A stretch of 64,000 nucleotides of DNA. Source: Heliocybe sulcata. Lineage: Eukaryota; Basidiomycota; Agaricomycetes; Gloeophyllales; Gloeophyllaceae. Below, in pieces: positions 35,849 through 47,900 of the stretch. Position 1 is the first letter of the stretch. The number at the start of each line of letters is the position of its first letter. The DNA is taken from the NCBI GenBank assembly GCA_004369045.1, contig ML213529.1:250524-314523 (forward strand). Direction: 5' to 3'. The translations under genes and the position numbers were made by a program. Below the pieces are notes generated by a model. That model was given only the letters and a program-made list of their open reading frames with translations, made no database searches and had not been told where the DNA came from.

Positions 35849-37758
35849 TCAGCCGAGCAGATGTGACGGAATGATGCCTAGTAATTCTTCGTGCGCGCGG
35901 CCTATAGGTGTCCGGCTACCTGGATGTTGCTGCCAGCAGCCCTTGATAATCGTCCATATATCATCCGCCACTCTATGACCTTGATACGTAGGTCTTCTTG
36001 GACGTTTTCCCCTGATTACAGATAACACGACAGCGCCGTCGCTCGGAGTGTCCGCGAAAGGAGGACGTTGGGTGTATATCTGCCGACTGCGTTGGATAAC
36101 TCCGGAAACAGCAAAGCACGGTCCTTACCTCGATGCACAACATTGCGAAGGAGAAGACATCGGCCTCCTGGCTCCGGGACGAGGTAGTAAGGCCAAAAAA
36201 TTCAGGATCAAGCAGCTCGGGCGCCATCCACCGGATCGACCCGCCCGATCTTGTGCTAGGCGTGCTCTCCGCGATGGCAGCTAGCCCAAAATCAGTGAGA
36301 CGTACATGATGGCGTGTGCTGCTGGAGTCAATTAGTACGTTCGCCTGCAAACGTATGACAATGAACATCAGATCCAGACTCGCAGTCTCGGTTTTAATGA
36401 CTCACTCCGCGCAGATCGCCGTGCACCACGCCCCGCTCGTGGACGTATTCCACTCCAGCGGCGACTTCGCAAATCTATCACTCACGCTAAATGTCAAGAG
36501 TCTTAATTGCCTCGATGCAGCAAGCACGCACCAGTCTCAAGATGGTTGAAGGCTGCGGCGTGCAGCGCTCGATATACTGGACGATATTGCCATGCTCCAT
36601 CCAAGGAGATATCATACAAACAAAGGGCGCGAAGACTTGGTCGTCGATGCCGTACAGCGGTAATATATTGGGATGGTCCAGAGCCCGCCATATCAGCGTC
36701 TCCCGGTATAAGATCTGAGAGGGTAGTTGCTTAGTAAGCCGACGTAGCGAGTAAAGTCTTACACACCCTAGTCGCTCGCATCTTGCGCTGATCGGAATCA
36801 GTCGGGAATATTCGAAGACGCTTGACAGCGACCCTCCTGCCGAACCAGTGTCCACAGTAGATGTCGGCGAAGCCGCCTCCGGTGGTGAGATTAGCCTCGG
36901 CATGCACTCCATGGATGAACAGAGTGGATGGAAAGCATCCTGTGGAGAGGGCGACTTTGACCATCAACCCAAGAGCACGCGTGCTCAGATTCTCGCGGTT
37001 CGGTCGGAGAAGTTGACGGTCTAGCACCTGGGTAGTCCGTGAGCCGACTCCCCCAAGCAGGCGGAGCTGGGATTACGCACACACAGCAAGATATCCAGGA
37101 ACTGGCTGGCACGGTGACCTTGCAGTTCTAGCGACAGCTCCCCGGCCTCTGGAGATGACAAGAAACGCCTTGATGTTATGTACAGAAGCGACTCGTTCAT
37201 ATCGAAAGCCAGGCCCGGTCGGCATGCGCATAACTTGGGCCATATATTGAGCATGGCATCCATGGCTAGTCTCGCTTCTCCAGGTGCCGATGCTCGCTCA
37301 GAAGTATGCACAAAGGAAGCTGTATGCGTGAACAGATTGCGTGGCATCTCCGTTAAAGTTGCAAGGGTAGGCGTGTGGTCTTCCTGTGCACTGGAAACAG
37401 AATCGGAGTCGTAGTCACTGAATGCCTCAGAGTCCATTCTCGGTTCTAATTCAGGCAAGACCGACAACTTTTGTTGTTTGCCTCGCAATACGAGGGGACT
37501 GGGAGAACGTATCCACGAACATTCCTGCGCGCTGGAATGGAGACCGGTTGCGCTTGCATAATACTCGGGAGGTAAATTTGGAGTGCGTAGGTCCGTCAAT
37601 GCATAGACAGAAGCAGACGATCTACCAAAGTCGATGCTCGCCGCATCTGCAGAAACAAAGATCAGCTTCGTTCGCTCTCATTCTGCTATGTAGATCATGC
37701 CCGTACCTTCTGCGTCCGTGATCAGGCTTCGCCCGAAGGAAACTCGCTGCATATCCAT
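35849..37758 (-). CDS. TKL-like protein kinase
   Basis: Exon 1 (37707-37758) starts MDMQRVSFGRSLITDAE and joins in phase to exon 2 at 37646. The usual upper-frame start at 37599 is a TTG and is not used. A Ser/Asp-rich segment and a helical region precede the kinase domain. Kinase motifs: GGGFADIYCGHW, VAVKRLRIF, MISPWMEHGNIVQYIER (hinge), HERG near the catalytic loop (36.43 kb), ANVLIDSS, LTDFGLAAI and RWMAPELLDPEFFG. The last exon reads IYTQRPPFADTPSDGAVV and CWQQHPGSRTP and ends at 35849. It has the same architecture as the kinase at 14.6 kb but without that gene's frame problem in the last exon. It is probably a cytosolic Ser/Thr or dual-specificity kinase; substrate unknown. Confidence 0.85.
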
Positions 37759-38243
37759 GGTCGTTGGTGTCGCTCGCCGAGACAAATCGTAAGGTCAAAT
37801 CGATGAGGAAAGGCTGAGATCTGACACACTAATGCCTGTCAAAACCAGTGGAAGCCTTGGTCGAGACAAGCACGCTATGGCCAAGCTGTGTAATCACGCA
37901 CCGCCGTCTATTGACGGCGTTGATAGTGGCTATGAATATCGTTCAAGAGTACTGCATCCATAGAGTTCGATAATCGGGAGTCATCGAACCTCTGAAAAGT
38001 CCTTCACAATGCTTGCGTCGCGTCCTCGGTGCCAGAAAGTAGCAGCATTAATCCATGTCGTGGTTTAATCCAGCTCGGCGTTAACTTGAAGAAAGGCTTG
38101 AAGAAAGGATTTCTAGCGTGACACGTGCATCGTGTGACCTTGGCAGTGGCACCTCTTGTTCATCCAGGCAACGCACCGAGCTTTCCTTGCGCTTTTCATA
38201 ATTCCCTCCAGGCTAGCTTTAACATCCTTGAAACTCCTGTGTT
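37759..38243. other. Divergent promoter region
   Basis: Shared upstream region of the minus-strand kinase and the plus-strand secreted protein. No gene seen. Confidence 0.5.
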
Positions 38244-39202
38244 ATGTCTACTGTGGCGTCTCTTCTTCTAAGCCTGTCTCTTGTGTTCTCGGTTCAAGCC
38301 GTTGCAATAGACAATCTGAGCTATCTGGACGACGGACGCATTCTCCCTCGGAACGACAGTACTACGAATGCATACTACTCCGGTATCTTCCGTCGAGAAC
38401 TACTCTGCAATACTACCATAGAAGACAGTGACTCCTTTGGCTCTTCTGGCATCGACGAGCTGTTCTTTGCCCGGACTCCTACAACCTCTGTGGATCTGCG
38501 TCCGACTCCGGCTCCTACTGGCGACTCCTCGGGCCTGACTACGGTGCACGTCACTAACCAGAACGACTTCTCGCTTTTGATGCCCAAAGCTGGAGGTACG
38601 CTCGAAGCGGCAATACTGTTACGCTACTTATTCTTACCGAGGGCTTTTTCTTCGTTTGTAGAGATGATATCCGACGCTGAGCACGACGGATCGACATTCT
38701 GCACGCCGAGGAGCCAGGCACCTGGGTGTAACAAGAGACTTCCAGACGGTCTCATCCGTGCGGCTGCTGTTGAGCGGGCATCAGACGGGTCTTGGGTTCA
38801 GGTGCGTCTCCTCATGTCAAGCTCTACGACATCTGCTTGACATGCTCGAAGGTGACCGGATGCTTGGACTCCTCCAAGTACCCCTTCGCCTCTTCAGACG
38901 ACGGCGGTCAATTCGATGTCCGCTTCCCCAACGGCGCGCAATGTACCACGGGTGGATACGGTGCCAGTTTCATTGAACAGTTCGTCCCTCCTATACCTTC
39001 TTATTTTATCCTTAATGTCATTCGCTTTCCTATCTCTCCCTTTCTTCAAAGGATCGAGCCGACTGCGAACCGCTTCTGCTTGCGCTGCTGCTCCTCCAAG
39101 AATGACCAAGAGAACTGCAACTCCCATCAAGACAAGTCTGGCTGTCTCGTCGCTGTCCCTGGGCAATACGATTTCCGCGAGCTCGGTGTTCACTGCTCCT
39201 AG
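38244..39202 (+). CDS. Secreted Cys-rich protein of unknown function
   Basis: Four exons, 38244-38595, 38662-38801, 38852-38979 and 39052-39202, give 256 aa, all in phase. The N-terminus is a clear signal peptide (TVASLLLSLSLVFSVQAVA). The middle is acidic with N-glycosylation sites (NDST, NTT). The C-terminal half is the conserved part: TFCTPRSQAPGCNKRLPDG, DGSWVQVTGCLD, DDGGQFDVRFPNGAQC, FCLRCCSSKNDQENCNSHQD and GCLVAVPGQYDF ending HCS. About twelve cysteines there suggest disulfides. An apparent frameshift at 38802-38851 is resolved by a normal 50-base intron. I recognise the pattern as a basidiomycete extracellular family without assigned function. A broken copy lies at 35.2 kb. Confidence 0.8.
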
Positions 39203-39599
39203 AGTCGACTTCTGTCTGGCGCCCGTTTTCCAACTGTCCAACTGTTTGGCCGTGGCCCGTTGCTCTCCGCTACTATCAACTTTTTGTGTCGTGTTTGCCT
39301 GCGTCCTCTTGTACTGTTTGTTTTGTCCTCTGTAATCACTATTACCTGCCTTTTGTGACCGCTATCGGGACTACGACGTGACTATGCGCCTATATTACAA
39401 GGTTTGATACTTTCCTCAGCTCCGCGTCTTCGCATCAGTTCGGCTGCCATGTTCATGCCCGCCTCCCCTCCGGGCATAAGCGACGACCTCCCTTTGTTGA
39501 AGACGAAGCGCACACCACTAGGTTTAGGCACTCTACTTTGTCATCGGAGCTCCTCGGTCGGCTATATTGAAAGCATATACTTCCGAACTTGAGCGTCTT
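39203..39599. other. Intergenic, up to the palindrome edge
   Basis: Unique sequence between the secreted-protein gene and the outer edge of the left inverted-repeat arm. No gene seen. Confidence 0.5.
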
Positions 39600-39782
39600 G
39601 TCGACCAATCGTGGTAATGTCATGTGGCATTGGTCGGGCGGTAACGTCACGTGGCGTCCGTCGGGGTCACATCGACTTGTTATGTTGGCCACACGCTGGG
39701 TCAACGCCATCAGGAAAGAGGCATATGCGTGCCATCACTGTCGCCCAGTTCGTACCCTTTATTCAAGCCAACAGTCGCGCCG

Positions 39783-41661
39783 ATGGAGCCGATCCCTCTT
39801 GAGTTCAAGATGCCAGTGGAGGTTGTGGATGATTCTTGTACGACTACAATGCCTGAAGCTAGCAAGAATGACGTCCCTAGCAAGAGACGAAAGTCAGGTA
39901 GCGGCGCGGAAGTGCCCTCCAAGCAGTCAAAGGCAAACCCGAGACCGAAGACCAAGACGCAGACCAACTCACGTAACACCCAGTTTGGTACGGATGCCGG
40001 CGAGAGTGATCATGACCATAATTCACGGCCGACAAAGTTCGCTCCCGATGCACAGGTCGTTGTCTACGCTTCTCAGCGTCTCTCCTCATCTGTCGCGTTC
40101 ACACAGTCTTTCCGGCTCATCATACGCGGTGTGCATTTCTCTTTCTCTCGAGTAGTCCGTTTGTGGCTCTGACTGTTGACTGCGTACAGATAGTATCATC
40201 TCAGTACAGTGGTTTGACCGGTGTTCGGCGATCGTGTCCGACGGCATCGATCTCGTCACTAACTTGCCTCATCTTGTAGTTCTGCTCGTCAACGCCCAGC
40301 ACCTCGATGAGCACGCCTGTGTGGGACTCGCACTTCGCAAGAGAGCGCTGGACTTCTGGCTCGCCGCTGACTTTACTCAGCCAGGCATACCTTCCAGACT
40401 CAGGCTGACGCTCGACGAGACTGAGCATGCCCTGGATCTCTATCCTACTAGTCACAGCAGAGATGCCGGCCCTGCGACGAGCTCTGACCAGCACCCGATC
40501 GTGCCAGGCGCATCTCTTGGCTTCGTCACAAACCTTTCTCGCCTAGAGGAACACCATAACAGCGAGGCGCGAGTATTTGTCAAGGAGTATCAAGTCACTC
40601 GCCACGGTACCGAAGACAGCAAACGTATTCACGGTTACTTCCCGATTTTACGCGCTTCCGACGTTCATAACAATGAAGGCACGGAGTGGAAGGTGAAGGT
40701 ATCCAGTCCCAAGAAGGAACACCAATGTCGGCTCCTCCACGTGCTGTCTTTTGCAAGAATGGAGTACATCCATAAACTGTCTGGCGAAGAATTCATGAGC
40801 GCGTTCAACGATTGCTTCCGCTGTGCGTGTTTCCCGAACAGTTCACACGTTCCGTGCCGTGCTAATGTCACTTGCAGGCCATGGCCATTCCTGGCTGAAC
40901 GGCATTCACCACCAAGACATCTGCCCGAACAATCTACTGTTCACCTGCGTGGGCGGGTACGTGGTTGGCGTCTTAAATGACTTGGAGATGTGCATTGTCC
41001 GCAGAGACAGCAGTTCTCCTGAATATGAACGGACTGATACCGCCCTGTTTATGGCTTATGCCCTACTACGGGCGTTTGGAACGGGCGACTCGGTTGCGCA
41101 CCTCTACGGTACGTCCCATTTCGGATTTGATTCTGGCGGACTCAGGAGTAACTCTTTCTGCCAGAGCACGATGTAGAGTCGTTTGCATACGTGGGCCTGT
41201 GGATCTGTGCTCGCTACAAGAAGGGCGAGGTTACAGTGCACGGTGCGTATTGGGACTGGACAGACACAATTGGTCCGGATTTCATAGCGGGAATGAAGCG
41301 CGGCTGTCTGGCGGATCCTGAACCTGCGACCGAGTCACACACTAGACATTTTGCAGCCATTAAAGCTCTCACCCGGGAGGCAGACTTTTCTATAGCCAGG
41401 AACATGTATCCGGGTGTGTTTGGACCTCCCGATACGCCGAAAGCGTACTTTGAGCGCCTGCGCGGACTCTTCGATACCGAAATCAAGTCTATGGACCCGG
41501 AGTATGACGCCTATATGCAAGCGGTGGAGCGCATTATGGATGACTATCGAGTACCTTATGTACTGGGCCTTTGGCGCAGTTGGCAAGGTATGTCCATAAC
41601 CTTGTCGCCCTATTTATCAATGCCGAACATCATCTGCATAGGTGACGGACAGGTTAATTGA
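39783..41661 (+). CDS. FunK1-type protein kinase, N-terminally truncated (copy A)
   Basis: Five exons, 39783-40128, 40190-40822, 40878-41108, 41165-41587 and 41642-41661, give 550 aa with every junction in phase. Exons 3-5 have exactly the same lengths (231, 423, 20) as in copy D. The N-terminal 240-250 residues of D are missing. A relic of the D-type 5' end (RAITVAQFVPFIQA) survives just upstream at 39720-39775, directly abutting the new start. The kinase core keeps HLYEHDVESFAYVGLWI and LNDLEMC, but the catalytic loop reads HHQDIC where D has HHRDIS. FunK1 kinases are fungal-specific and poorly characterised. The ATG at 39783 is the first in frame; whether it is expressed is unknown. Confidence 0.75.
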
Positions 41662-42122
41662 TAGTTCCCTCTTGTCAAGACGATTGCAGTAGTACCCGTT
41701 GTGTCCTCCTTGCTACATTGCCCAGTATTCATTGCATTGGTACTCTTCGGACCCAGTCACGTGTAGCTATATGAAAGCAGGGGAGGTAGGCCACCGCAGA
41801 ACATGGCGTTTTCACGCACCCATTTGTTACTTCTCGGAAGTGGACTTCACGCGTCAACGGAGAGAGCACATCGACCGTTTCAGTCGCGCCAGTTCGGCCT
41901 GTCGTTTACTTGACTAACAGTAGTGACTGGCTAGGGCAGATCCATCCACCATCCCCGGGATACCTACAAGAGCAATCTAATATTGTTCAATGCACCTCAG
42001 CCAAACTGCCAATTCTTCACGTGGGCCGTTACCCTCCCGAGGAGGAGTGCATTATGATGATTATAGACACAAGGGGCGCTCGAACATGCACCACCGCAAA
42101 ACCCCAATCATTCGCCTCTGCA

Positions 42123-44110
42123 TTATACTGCACACCGATAGCTTTGTCTCCCCTCATACCAAACCCCCGCTTCTGACACTCCACAGCCGTGTTCGCCCAC
42201 CGCCTCGGTACGTCCGGGTCGTCTTTCCACATGACGGGTTGATAGAAGATCTATCACAAAGGCAGGAGAGGATGTGAGGACCGAACAACGAGGACAAGGA
42301 AGAGGAGGTAAAAGCAACAAAACACATACCCCGTGAGTGAGGGCGTGTCGCGGGTCAGAGTAAATAGGGCGGCAAGGTTGTGGACATACCTTGCCAACTG
42401 CGCCAAAGGCCCAGTACATGAGGTGCTTGGTAGTCCTCCATAATACGCGCCACCGCCTGCAAATACTCGTCATACTTCGAGTCCATAGACTTGATTTCGG
42501 TATCAAGGAGCCCGCACAGGCGCTCAAAGTACACTTGAGGAGGTTCAAGAGGTGCCTCCTGGCGGCTAGACTGTTCAACACCTCTCTCGTCAGCCCTGCT
42601 TATACAACGGCTTGCCTCCAGCGTGAGAGCCATAATGGCTGCAAAGTGTCCAGTGTGTGACTCGGTCGCAGGTGCGGGGCGCGTCAGATGGCCGCGTTTC
42701 AGTCCCGCTATAAAGGGTGGAGCGACTGTGGCCATCCAATCCCGGTATGCACCGTGCACTGTAAGCTTGCCTTCCTTGTAGCGAGCACAGATCCACAGGC
42801 CCACATACGCAAACGACTCTACGTCGTGCTCTGGCAGGAAGAATTACTCCCGAGTCCGCCAGAATGCAATTCGAGATGGGACATACCGTAGAGGTGCGGG
42901 ACCGAGTCGCCCTTCCCGAGCGCCAGTAGGAGGGCATAAGCCATGAACGGGATGGTACCAGTCAGTTCATATTCAGGAGAACTGCCGTCTCTACGGACAA
43001 TGCACATGTCCAAGTCATTCAAGACACCGACGACATGCCCGCCCACTCGAGTGAACAGTAGATTGTTCTCGCAGATGTCTCGGTGGTGGATGCCAATTAA
43101 CCAGGAACGGCCATGGCCTGCAAGTGACATTAGTACGGCAGGCAAGGTCTGAGCCGTCGAGGAAACACGCACAGCGGAAACAATCGTAGAACGCGCTCAT
43201 GAACTCCTCGTTGGACAGTTGATGGATGTACTCCATTCTTGCAAAAGACAGCAGGTGGAGGAGCCGACATCGATGTTCCTTCCTCCTAGGCCGATATACC
43301 TTCGCCATCTGCTCAGCGCCGTCATCGTTATAATCGTCGGGTGTGCGTAAAACCGTCGAATGACCAGGAAGACGTTCGGTATCATCGTCATCACCACGAG
43401 CGACTTGATACTCCCTTGTAAATGCTCGTGCCTCGTCGTTGTGGTGCTCCTCTTTGCGAGAGACCTTTGTGACGACGCCGAGAGACATGTCTGGCGCAAT
43501 CGAGTGCTGGTCAGAGTTTGTCGTAGGCGCAACGTCCATGCTGTGGGTCAAAGAACCGAGGCCCAGCGGAGGCGGTGTTTCGTCGAGCCTCGCACTGGCT
43601 ATGGGGGGCAAATCTGGCCGAGAAAGGTCGGTGTAGGGCTGGCGGTCCTGCCCTCTCTTATTCTCGCGGAGGCACTGAACGATATCGAGCAGAACCACAA
43701 GGTAGTCCGCGACGAGGTCGATGCTATCAGATGCGATGATGGAACACCTGTCAATCCACCACAGTGAGACGGCACTATCTGCATGCCGTGAACTGTCAGA
43801 ACAAGAGTTCGAGTACTAGTCAGAGAAAAAATAATCGCGCACCGTGCATGATGAACTGGAAAGATTGATTGATCGCGAGAGACGATAAGAGACGGTGGGA
43901 AGCGTAGGAGACGACCTGCGCATTGGGACTAGGGTCGTGATCACTCTCGTCGACGCTCATTCCGAACTCAGCGGTACGCGAGTTGCTCTTCGATCCCGGG
44001 TATGTCTTTGACCTCTTGAAGGGCACGAACGCATCGCTACCGGCCTTATGTTTCGTACCATTTGCACCACTCTTGCGCTCTGCAGGCACCGTATTCCACG
44101 GCATGTTCAT
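42123..44110 (-). CDS. FunK1-type protein kinase (copy B)
   Basis: Exons 43843-44110, 43173-43778, 42887-43117, 42390-42830 and 42123-42250 join in phase, giving 557 aa. It starts MNMPWNTVPAERKSGANG and carries the catalytic loop HHRDICENNLLF, LNDLDMC, TGTIPFMAYALL and HDVESFAYVGLWICARYK. Exon 4 is 18 bases longer than in A and D. The last exon is uncertain: the in-phase frame reads DLLSTRHVERR, but a second frame of the same exon (42029-42250, PDVPRRWANTAVECQKRGF) looks more protein-like and is also kept in the other arm. Upstream (44.11-44.22 kb) TLYKLLLSLDTPAGRQEKT suggests a lost 5' exon. It pairs with copy C across the palindrome. Confidence 0.7.
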
Positions 44111-44629
44111 GACCCTTAATCAAGCCTGCAATTCGAGAGGGATCGTCTTCTCCTGCCTTCCTGCTGGCGTGTCCAGGCTAAGGAGTAACTTGTAGAGGGT
44201 ATCAGCTACTTCTGGTTCCGTGAGCGCCGAGGCACCCTATACCAGCCAATCCGTACCCGACCAGGGAAACGTCTTCAAGTAATGAATGATACAAGCATAG
44301 CAGAGTGGGTTGACGGCGTTGACTGGACTGCGTTGAACGAGACAGTACTCTTGTCTGATTCGTTCTGATTCGTTGCAGAAGAGATTGAGAAGAGATGCGG
44401 AAATTGCCGGCAAAGACCCGAACCTCAGTGCCTTCTCAGCTCAGTCGCAAGGAGTATAGACGGTATAAAGTGTCTACAGCTCGGTCACATCGACCATACT
44501 AGACAATACGATGCGTGGTAGGGAGGCGATGTACCAAGTGGCATGACACCGTTCAGTCTCTGGCATACTTATATATCGATCATACCCTTGCAAGTGCATC
44601 AAAGACACACCCTGCCAGGCCTCGTACTT

Positions 44630-44960
44630 CCCAAGGTAAACAGACACCTCCTGGCTCTTCGACTGTCCTCGTCATATGCACGGCGTTGGTGATAAAATGC
44701 GCCTGGTACACTCAAGAATGCCATGGTCCCGCGCTGCATCTTCCCGCTCACGTCTATCGTCTGCTCGCCCTCCCTTCTACATGGCTCCCAAACACCGCGT
44801 ACACACTTGCCCGTCTCCCAGTCCACTTTGTAGGTCAGGGACTGTCGACGGAGCAGACGTACCAGTGTATCCTGGCCATGAAGCTCAGGAATGTGCGGGA
44901 CATACAAGAATAGGAGTCTGACTCTGCCAAACACTCCTCTTCTACGTTCCGAGCGATCCT
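44630..44960. other. Segment present only in the left arm
   Basis: Flanking bases match 58.12-58.26 kb of the right arm on both sides (GCATCAAAGACACACCCTGC to the left, GGGATAGCTAGAAGAGCAGG to the right), but about 330 bases between them have no counterpart there. The minus frame contains the protein-like stretch TYKVDWETGKCVRGVWEPCR; I do not recognise it. It is either an insertion in the left arm or a loss from the right. Confidence 0.55.
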
Positions 44961-47900
44961 AGGCCTCGCTTTAGACACTTAGCCCCACGGGATAGCTAGA
45001 AGAGCAGGTTGGATTGGGAGCGATGCAGGAGGAGTATCGTCTAGCTTACAATTCAGATACTAGTCAGCTGTCCCAGTGCGCTGAGGAAGGAGGGTACCGA
45101 TAACCGACTGAACTTGGCGTCGCGCTCAAGAAAGGTCTGTAATCGAAACTGTGGGCCGGAACGGAGTTCTCCGACACACGTCCTCGAGATGCCCAAGACA
45201 TTAAGCGCCGTTGGTAAACGTCTTCGTATCAAGAAACTTGAAGAGATCTTGGGCCCGTACACGCGAAGAAGACGATAGATGTCGACCACGGGAGGGACAG
45301 GAAGGATAGATGATTGCTTGAGGCCCAAGGGCGCTGACATCGGGCAACACGTCGGGACACCTGATAGTCGGGAGAGTAGGGATGCGTATATGAATAGACA
45401 GGCCTAGAGGACGTAAAGTTACTGTGGAACAGGAGGTATGAAGGACGAGGGTGTCGGTGCCGAGCGTCGCTTCAGTGAAACAGTCTCCAATGTGGTCGGC
45501 CAACATGATTTGGAAATGCGGTATTGATCTCCACCGGTGGAACCACCACCACGACTCGCCGGACAAGGACTGGGCCGTTCTCCAGGAGCGGGATTTACGG
45601 TAGAGAACAGCTCACTTAGTAAACCGGGGCATGATCGGCGGAAATGACTACCACAGCATGGCCATAGAAGAGATTGCGCACCAACGTGAACCTGTCAAAG
45701 AACGTCAGGACACCAAATACGACGTTGACCTGACGCACGGTAGCTCATAATGCCGACTCTGAGTTAGGCCCCATCTCGTTCGAGTGAGGCCCAACAGCTG
45801 GGCATTTCGCATGGAATAATACAGTCTGCCGCACGGCCCTCACTGATCCAATTGTGCGTGTTGCGCGAAGGGAGTGGTGTGAAAAGCGACCTAAGAATAC
45901 CGCGTCGGCGGTCAATAAAGGCAGGGACGAAGAAGAACACGCAGCAGGCGGACCATATGAGGCTGAAGAGGCCGTCTGTGTACGGTCAGTACGCAGGGAC
46001 GGGTGTCGCACGCATGAAAACTTACAGGGTGGGATAGAGGAGCGCATGTTCCTCTTGCGTTGTTCGTCGTATTACAGACCGCGCTCAAAAGCACTGCAGG
46101 GTGTACAATTAGTGACACAGTCGCGTGTCTCAACATTCAAACACTCACCTGCAAGACGTTATTGACACCTACGATGCGCGCATGGTGAGAACAAAACACG
46201 GGCTGTAAGAGCGCAAAGGCCGAAGTTATCTCAGAGACAGAAGTCGAAGCACACGCCGCAGTCTGGATCCTGCTTCCTGATACGCGTCGACCCCGCCTTT
46301 CACGCTGCCTTGCATTCCGATAGCCTGGTGGAGGAAGGAGAACACGTTGAGCGGGACCGAGGTCGTTACCCGACCTTCTTCTTTTCCACGCATCCCCCAT
46401 CCCGCTGCTAGCCGACCCGCACCGCTGGCCGAGCAGTACCGCACGCATAGCTAACGTCTCCAGAAACGCACTCAGAGATTCGTTTCCATGCGTCTGCCTG
46501 ATGCAACCCTACTCCATACACCTTGGTAATCGCAGGGAAGGCCTTTCCATGACGAGAATACGTTCCATGTCCATAAAACACACTTCCATTCGAATAGAAA
46601 TAGAAGGAAAGACAGCCTATAAGTATAATCATAAAAGCGACCTAGTGACTGCTCACGAAAAGAAGTCGATCCCGCCGGTGCCCCAGTATTTTGCTCACGA
46701 GGCGTACGGTGCCTACCCTGATGACCAGAGCAGTGATAGCCGACGCGCTTTACGTGATGAGTACTGGACAGCCTGGGCGACGTTGTTTCCCGATAACTTC
46801 CTGGCTGTTGAACGCTGCAGAAATCCCTGCATGCAAGAGTTAGGATCGACGTCAGAAGCGGAAGACTTTGAATGGATGTTAAGTGCTCTCACTCATGCTG
46901 GAAGGCATGCATGATACTCCCCAGGCGATTTATTGGTGGCGGAACAAGAGCAAAACTCAAACGCACCCATCCCATTGTAGAGGCACCGACGATCGATCCC
47001 CATACTTCCCACAAACATAGTGAAATGGAAAGGTACACTCTCTCGTCTACGTCACCCTGAGAGCGTGACTTTTAATCAACCAGGAGGTGTTAGACTAGGC
47101 CGTCTTCGTATGCAGGAAAGCCGGACTTACCGGATTCCAAGGCACCTACAACCGCACAGCTTGAGGCAGTGTACCCTCGGGAACTGCTTGCAGCGGGATT
47201 CGACGTCGCAAGGTCATAGACTCTTACTTGCCTCGACAAATCAGATATTGCGACCGGAATTAGACTCACAACATGGTCGGCTAGGATAACCTCAGAATGC
47301 GAGAGCGGAACAGGTGAAGGTTTGGAAGACGTATCGCTTAGCTATCCCGGGATGCACAGCAACGGTATCACGACTTGACTTTGATCTCCAAGTTCCATTG
47401 TCCTCGGTCGTCACAGCTGTTCGTCAGGCATGGGGGACGCTGCTAGACATGGTCGGCTAGGATAACCTCAGAATACGAGAGCGGAATGGGTCAAGGTATC
47501 GCTTAGCTGCACAGCCTGTCCCGGGATGGTATCACGACTTGACTTTGATCTCGAAGTCCCATTGTCCTCGGTCGTCACAGCTTTTCGTCAGGCATGGAGG
47601 AGGCAGCGTGTTTCTTCTTCCACCGTCCGAACGGATGAGGCGATGCGTCGCTAGTTTTTTTCCCAGCGGGAGTACGCTGGAAACCGGGCGAATCGAGATG
47701 GTATGGTTAATGTATCTGCCGGGAAGACGAGACAAGGCAATGAGTCGTAGACCCGCTCTCTGCCGTGTTTACTCCAGAGCTCAGCGGGAAGCGGAACGGA
47801 CGACTGATCACTTGACAAGAGTCCAAAGGTTCGGACTAGTCTGACCTGTGCTGAGAAAGATTATCATTCCCTGACAGAGAAAGGTCCGTGCCGACGTGGA

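Noticed and set aside
37021-37599. Start of the second TKL kinase at 37599
   Set aside because: That codon is TTG; an upstream ATG exon (37707-37758) joins in phase.
38802-38851. Apparent frameshift in the secreted protein
   Set aside because: A normal 50-base intron (CAG/GTGCGT to TCGAAG) restores the frame and the conserved VTGCLD.
39589-40155. 188-aa plus-strand frame over the start of copy A
   Set aside because: Shadow frame; the FunK1 frame with matching exon lengths is the supported one.
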